Shown here: one piece after another, positions 29,314-33,441 of the stretch
How positions within the stretch are numbered: position 1 is the stretch's first letter
How the letters are laid out: the number at the start of each line of letters is the position of its first letter
Assembly (NCBI GenBank): GCA_021736135.1
Contig: JAIPGO010000041.1
Coordinates: forward strand, 1-33,441
Reading direction: 5' to 3'
Length of the DNA stretch: 33,441 nucleotides
Origin: Candidatus Cloacimonadota bacterium
Lineage (GTDB): Bacteria > Cloacimonadota > Cloacimonadia > Cloacimonadales > TCS61
Notes under the pieces: generated by a model
What the model saw: only the letters and a program-made list of their open reading frames with translations
Databases searched by the model: none
Told to the model about the DNA's origin: nothing
Program-made: the position numbers and the translations under genes

Positions 29314-32193
29314 TTATTTTAATAGCATTATCTTTCTCAATTCCCTGTTACTTAGGGATTTGAATTGTAGCAGGTAAATTCCGCTACTCTGTTTCTCAGC
29401 ATTCCATATTACTAAATGCATACCAGCTTCCATATCTTGATCAACCAGAGTCTTAACCTTCTGCCCTTTCAGATTATAAATCTCCAGTAATACATTCTCA
29501 CCTTCTGCCAGAGCATAATTAATATTTATTGTCGGATTAAAGGGATTGGGAAATAATCCGGTCAATCCGGTAGTGGTTATTAATTCCGTTTCTTTTGCAG
29601 CAGTTATGTTTACTTCTATTATATCTGAAACTCCTTCACTATATACGGCTTGTACTCCCAAATCAAATTCACCTTCCGGTAAAATAAACATATATACGCA
29701 ATTTGCTGCATCCTGTAAACTATCAAACTCACAACCCTCAAAAAACATCTGGTATCCCAGTAGTTCAAATTGTCCACAGCCTGAAGCTATTGTCGGTGAC
29801 CAGTTTATTCTGATCATAGATGCCGGGAGAAAGATATCACATTCCACATTCAGAGGTTCATCATCCCAGTATTCTAGACTCAGGCTGTCAATAGAACTAT
29901 TAAACCCATCATTAATCTCCAGGTAAAGCATTGCCTCTTCCATTTCATTTATTTCTGGTAAAGTGACTATTGCCTGGGCACTATTTGCATTTTCAATTTG
30001 AAGAGTTCCATCTGCACTCCATAAATAAGTCAAACCATTTTGTAAAGGGTCAAGGCTCCCGCTTCCATCCAGAACAATAGTTTCTCCATCTCGTGTAATA
30101 ATATCTTCTCCGCAGACAGCTAGTGGCTGGCAATATACTTCTACCTGCAAAGTATCAGAAGATATCGGTCGATTCCCATCATCTTCAGCATAAACAGTTA
30201 CCGTTTCAGTTCCCAGCCAGCCGGCTTCTGCTTCCAGAAACAGGTAGGGATTCTGTATCCAGGCCGTGATGTGATCACTACCGGATGCCGATAGTAATAT
30301 TGTGTGCCCTTCGATATCGTAGATATATTGCAACACGTCATGATAATAATGACCCACATTATTGAAACTGATACTTTCCGGCAGCTCAATGATCGGAGCA
30401 TCATTAACACTTAATACTTCCACAAGTATATAATCTCGGAAAGTTTCACCGCCTGCAGTTTCAAAATAAACCCACACTTCATCAAAACCATACCAGTTCT
30501 CAGCCGGCTGCCAGCTTATGATATTATTATCAATCATACTTGTAAGGCTATTCTCATATCGGGCAGAAAACTGACCTATCATATCTTCAATATATTCTTC
30601 CAGATTAAAATTGAAAACAATATCCTCTTCCATCGCAAGGTAGGTGGGAAGATCAAAGTAATATTCCTCATCTCCAGTCTCATAGATACCAATATCACGG
30701 TTTTTGCCGATAATTTCTTCCTCTGGAACCAGATAATATCCCGACCCCCATTTAATGCAGGCATTGACTCCGCTGTCAATTCCCGGTGAACCATCCTGTA
30801 AATGGAAATCATTATTTTCTGCATCTACAAACATCGGACTAGAAAGTAAATTCTCTTCTCCCCAGAAATAATCTCCTCCTGCGTAACATACAATGCCGTT
30901 TTCACCATTTTCAATTATACTATGAAATATCTGCATATCAAGAAGCCCTTCCAGATAAAACTCACTGTTGCCATTATTCCAGAAAATGGAATTCACTATT
31001 CTGAATCTTCCGCCACCGCAACAATTCATACCTTCATGATTACTCGACTGGTTATTAAATACAATGCAATTTATCATGAGGCAATCTGCTCCGCCAGCCT
31101 TTATTACTGAACCATCTGCCGCGATGTTACCTTGTATAAGTACACGGTTAAAAATCACATCGCAATCCTGCCCAATCCAGATACTTCCGGCTCCAGCATT
31201 AGCTGTATTGTCTTTTATTTCGCAATCTTCCACCAGCAAATTTCCTGCAGAAAGTGATAGACCCCCACTGCCTGAATGAGTGACACTAATAGATGAATTC
31301 TCAGCGATCAGACAGTCCCGTATTGCAACATCTCCTATCGCTGAAATCCTCATCCCGCCCGCACCTGATGAATAACTCTCGACGCTGTTACTAATTATCT
31401 GGCTATTACAAATAATAACATCTTCAACATAACGCATTGATAGTCCACCTTCAGAAGCACCGTCAGCTCCAGTGACCAGGTTATTACTTATGGTGCAATT
31501 CTTTAAAAAAACGTTACGGGCTCTTATGATTATACCGCCCCCATTGCTTCCATCTGAATCTGCATCTACCCAATTATCTGAAACCAACAGGTTTTCCATA
31601 ATGATCAGGTTATATCTATAACCTATTTCAAATCCACCTGACCTGGCGTTGTTACCTCTTGTTACATTTTCAGAAATCTCCACATTCCTGATTATCATTT
31701 GTCGATAATCTGGTGAATATGCATCGCCATCTGCATATAATCCGCCACCTGCAGGATAATTAGGCGACTCAGAGAGATTGTTCCTTATTTTAAGGTATTC
31801 CAGTTTTGCTCCACTTTGATAAATATGAACTCCACCCCCAAGGTTGTAATTACCATTTCTGATTACGAAACCGCAGAGATAGCTGAGTGTGTCTTCTCCG
31901 CTTTCCATCCTGACAACAGAATCGTTATTGCCTCCATCAATAATTGTTCCTTCAATATCATCTTCATCTCCGGAAAATATAAACTCTGATGCTACTGTTA
32001 TCTTTTTACCCAGAAAATTGATATTTTCATAATATATACCCGGAGCGACTAAAACAGTATCTCCATCCGTTGCTTCCATAATTCCAGCTTGTATAAGTGT
32101 AAAATCCCCTGATCCATTACTATTTATGGTGATCATATAACCGTTTATACTAATAATAGATAACAATAAGAACAGTAGTAAATTAATTTTCAT
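29314..32193 (-). CDS. Exported right-handed beta-helix protein with Por-type sorting domain
   Basis: A 959-residue surface protein. The signal peptide is MKINLLLFLLLSIISING. The N-terminal half (about 30-500) has DFTLIQAGIMEATDGDTVLV followed by many parallel beta-helix coils with GGGI/GGGV turns and NN..S patterns, as in pectate-lyase-fold or DUF1565-type proteins. Then come a cadherin-like SVNDAPIIELP segment, a PKD-like domain (VLDGSGSLDPLQNGLTYLWS), a fibronectin-like stretch and FPNPFNP at 881-887, ending LRKIMLLK. No catalytic site was identified, so binding or adhesion is as likely as polysaccharide cleavage. The start follows GGGGG as in genes C and D, and TTGACA lies upstream at 32255-32250 on the minus strand. 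It is a separate unit from the queC operon. Confidence 0.85.
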   Translation of the reverse strand: MKINLLLFLLLSIISINGYMITINSNGSGDFTLIQAGIMEATDGDTVLVAPGIYYENINFLGKKITVASEFIFSGDEDDIEGTIIDGGNNDSVVRMESGEDTLSYLCGFVIRNGNYNLGGGVHIYQSGAKLEYLKIRNNLSESPNYPAGGGLYADGDAYSPDYRQMIIRNVEISENVTRGNNARSGGFEIGYRYNLIIMENLLVSDNWVDADSDGSNGGGIIIRARNVFLKNCTISNNLVTGADGASEGGLSMRYVEDVIICNSQIISNSVESYSSGAGGMRISAIGDVAIRDCLIAENSSISVTHSGSGGLSLSAGNLLVEDCEIKDNTANAGAGSIWIGQDCDVIFNRVLIQGNIAADGSVIKAGGADCLMINCIVFNNQSSNHEGMNCCGGGRFRIVNSIFWNNGNSEFYLEGLLDMQIFHSIIENGENGIVCYAGGDYFWGEENLLSSPMFVDAENNDFHLQDGSPGIDSGVNACIKWGSGYYLVPEEEIIGKNRDIGIYETGDEEYYFDLPTYLAMEEDIVFNFNLEEYIEDMIGQFSARYENSLTSMIDNNIISWQPAENWYGFDEVWVYFETAGGETFRDYILVEVLSVNDAPIIELPESISFNNVGHYYHDVLQYIYDIEGHTILLSASGSDHITAWIQNPYLFLEAEAGWLGTETVTVYAEDDGNRPISSDTLQVEVYCQPLAVCGEDIITRDGETIVLDGSGSLDPLQNGLTYLWSADGTLQIENANSAQAIVTLPEINEMEEAMLYLEINDGFNSSIDSLSLEYWDDEPLNVECDIFLPASMIRINWSPTIASGCGQFELLGYQMFFEGCEFDSLQDAANCVYMFILPEGEFDLGVQAVYSEGVSDIIEVNITAAKETELITTTGLTGLFPNPFNPTININYALAEGENVLLEIYNLKGQKVKTLVDQDMEAGMHLVIWNAEKQSSGIYLLQFKSLSNRELRKIMLLK

Positions 32194-32361
32194 ATTTGTG
32201 CCCCCATTAAATATATTACATCTACAAAAAGAGTAATTCTATTCTCTCTTGTCAAATACTTCTTTTTGGGCATTCATCATCTGGCATTTAGAAACCCATT
32301 TTGGGTAGTAGTCACTTACTATCAATGTCCATACGATTTTTGGCAGAAAAAGAAATTATGC

Positions 32362-32502
32362 GCCGCGAACAACGCGAACTGAAGAGAATACTTTAAAATA
32401 TTATATTGGGCTATAATAAGATAGCATCCTGTTTTTGCTGAAAGCAATTGATAATATAATATTATGATTGTATTCGTTCGCGTTGTTAGCGTAGTTCGCG
32501 GC
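32362..32502. repeat. Palindromic intergenic element with GCGAAC repeats
   Basis: The left end reads GCCGCGAAC-AACGCGAAC (32362-32379). The right end has the inverse blocks GTTCGCGTT (32476-32484) and GTTCGCGGC (32494-32502), separated by 9 extra bases. An inner AATATTATATT/AATATAATATT pair adds to the fold. Bases 32194-32361 and 32503-32583 show no gene. Confidence 0.65.
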
Positions 32503-32704
32503 TAAAATATTCTTACATTCTTCTTTCTCAATCTCACAATTTCGGTTATCCGAATTAGGCGCTTACGAATTCAAACTTACCAACCCATCTTTCGGCAAAA
32601 AATAGCAGAAATAGCCTTTTTGCTGACCTAAGTTATTATAAAATAGTATTATTTTCTTGAAAAGTAGCTGAAAAGGTACTAAAAATGGTGAGTTAAATAT
32701 ATAC

Positions 32705-32732
32705 TTGACATATTTTTATGGTATGTAATACT
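32705..32732 (+). promoter_or_regulatory. Transposase promoter candidate
   Basis: TTGACA (32705-32710) followed after 15-16 bp by TAATAC/AATACT (32726-32732). The ATG at 32739 is so close that the transcript would be nearly leaderless, consistent with weak expression of an IS transposase. Confidence 0.4.
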
Positions 32733-32738
32733 TGGTTT

Positions 32739-33441
32739 ATGTATATAGTAAAAAAGAAAACTAAAGATAAGAAGACAGGGTCAGTTTATTATTTCCATCA
32801 ACTCGTGGAAAACATAAAGACTGAAACAGGTATTAGTAAGAAAAGAGTCATTCTTCATTTAGGACTCCTGGATTTACCTGATGACAAAATAAAAATATTA
32901 GGTAAAATGATTGAACTCAGGATTCACGGAAGAACAGAGTCGTCAAAGTTCCCTAAACTGGAAAAGATAGTGGATCAAGCAATTATAAAATACAGAGAAA
33001 AGCAGAAAATAGAAGCTAAAATGCAAAAGGAAGCTGCTGCGGCACAATATGTGGAAATAGATTTAAAATCAACTAATCAGACTAATTACCGGTCAGCAGG
33101 CTGCGAAATTATTTGTGAACACTTATGGCGTGAGCTTCATTTTTCTGCAATATTGCGTGAGTGTAAGTTTAGCCGGAAAGAGATTGATCTTGCCAAAGTG
33201 ATCATATTTGGTCGTTTGATTGCACCAGGCAGCGAGCTCCAGATAATCCGCTGGTTTTTCAATCAGAGTAGTCTTTTAGAGACTCTTTCATCAGATTTGA
33301 AAAATACCGGCAAGGATGCCTTCTACGAGATCAGCGATTTGCTTTACGCCAATAAGGATAAAATAGAACGTCTTCTCCGTGAAAATACAAAGCAGTTATT
33401 TCCATATTCTGATACAATTTATCTTTATGATTTAACCAATA
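32739..33441 (+). CDS. IS1634-like transposase, N-terminal part (3' end outside window)
   Basis: A DDE-type transposase of the IS4/IS1634 group, 234 codons visible of a usual 500-600. It starts MYIVKKKTKDKKTGSVYY, followed by the typical HLGLLDLP region, a Lys/Glu-rich helix, an IFGRLIAPGSEL block, and near the cut LYDLTN, whose Asp is the expected first catalytic residue. The ATG at 32739 is chosen because the protein fold begins there; no Shine-Dalgarno is evident. No frameshift is visible. The matching C-terminal fragment lies at 1-159 and belongs to another copy or, if the molecule were circular, would still miss the middle. Confidence 0.85.
   Translation, partial: MYIVKKKTKDKKTGSVYYFHQLVENIKTETGISKKRVILHLGLLDLPDDKIKILGKMIELRIHGRTESSKFPKLEKIVDQAIIKYREKQKIEAKMQKEAAAAQYVEIDLKSTNQTNYRSAGCEIICEHLWRELHFSAILRECKFSRKEIDLAKVIIFGRLIAPGSELQIIRWFFNQSSLLETLSSDLKNTGKDAFYEISDLLYANKDKIERLLRENTKQLFPYSDTIYLYDLTN

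Larger units (their letters stand above)
32584..33441 (+). mobile_element. Left end of an IS1634-like insertion sequence (continues beyond window)
   Basis: It begins with CCCATCTTTCGGCAAAA, matching the inverted end at 202-223. A 155-bp leader contains the transposase promoter, and the transposase gene runs off the window. It has the same orientation as the fragment at 1-223. Confidence 0.75.

Noticed and set aside
1-33441. Circular replicon closed at the IS
   Set aside because: Joining the edges gives a transposase of only about 285 residues with its middle missing, so the edges do not form one intact gene.

Overview
The window looks like a contig from an uncultured member of the Fibrobacteres-Chlorobi-Bacteroidetes (FCB) group, most likely Cloacimonadota. 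This is inference. It rests on many secreted proteins ending in a YPNPFNP-type FlgD-like/Por sorting domain, a PorV/PorQ-family outer-membrane protein, and moderately AT-rich DNA packed with short palindromic repeats. No rRNA or tRNA gene was seen, so the assignment is not proven.

Left region (1-7100). Bases 1-223 are the right end of an IS1634-like insertion sequence, which has cut into an archaeo-eukaryotic primase gene of the TOTE conflict type (198-872, minus strand). Divergent from it is a fused DUF262-DUF1524 (GmrSD-like) DNA restriction protein. Together they suggest a small, partly wrecked defence locus. Then come DNA topoisomerase III (topB) and an EF-G-like GTPase with altered G motifs, closed by a strong terminator.

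Central region (7324-25107). This is an 18-kb cluster of exported proteins: a 939-residue protein with a Por-type tail; four paralogues of about 650-710 residues (called A, B, C and D here) with an Asp-box motif, a calcium-loop-like DxDxDG motif and the same C-terminal sorting domain; a 1033-residue exported protein; and a PorV-like barrel. B, the 1033-residue gene and the PorV-like gene are closely spaced and probably one operon. Genes B, C and D share a promoter and leader sequence. The gaps hold several palindromic element families: a MITE-like pair, a cloverleaf-like element, long bipartite REP-like palindromes and a short GC-hairpin MITE.

Right region (25116-33441). A REP-associated tyrosine transposase (RAYT) gene lies between two REP pairs, with a further half REP that supplies the C-terminus of trmFO. 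trmFO, queC and a metallophosphoesterase gene overlap as a minus-strand operon, two of them for tRNA modification. Then come a 0.5-kb stretch without a clear gene and a 959-residue exported right-handed beta-helix protein with a Por-type tail. The window ends inside the transposase gene of a second IS1634-like copy, in the same orientation as the first. The two copies therefore bracket the window as direct repeats.

How the parts fit (inference). The exported proteins would cross the inner membrane by Sec and use a PorV-like shuttle and type IX-like secretion for surface display. The REP/RAYT and MITE elements have colonised the gaps between the duplicated genes and may have promoted their duplication.
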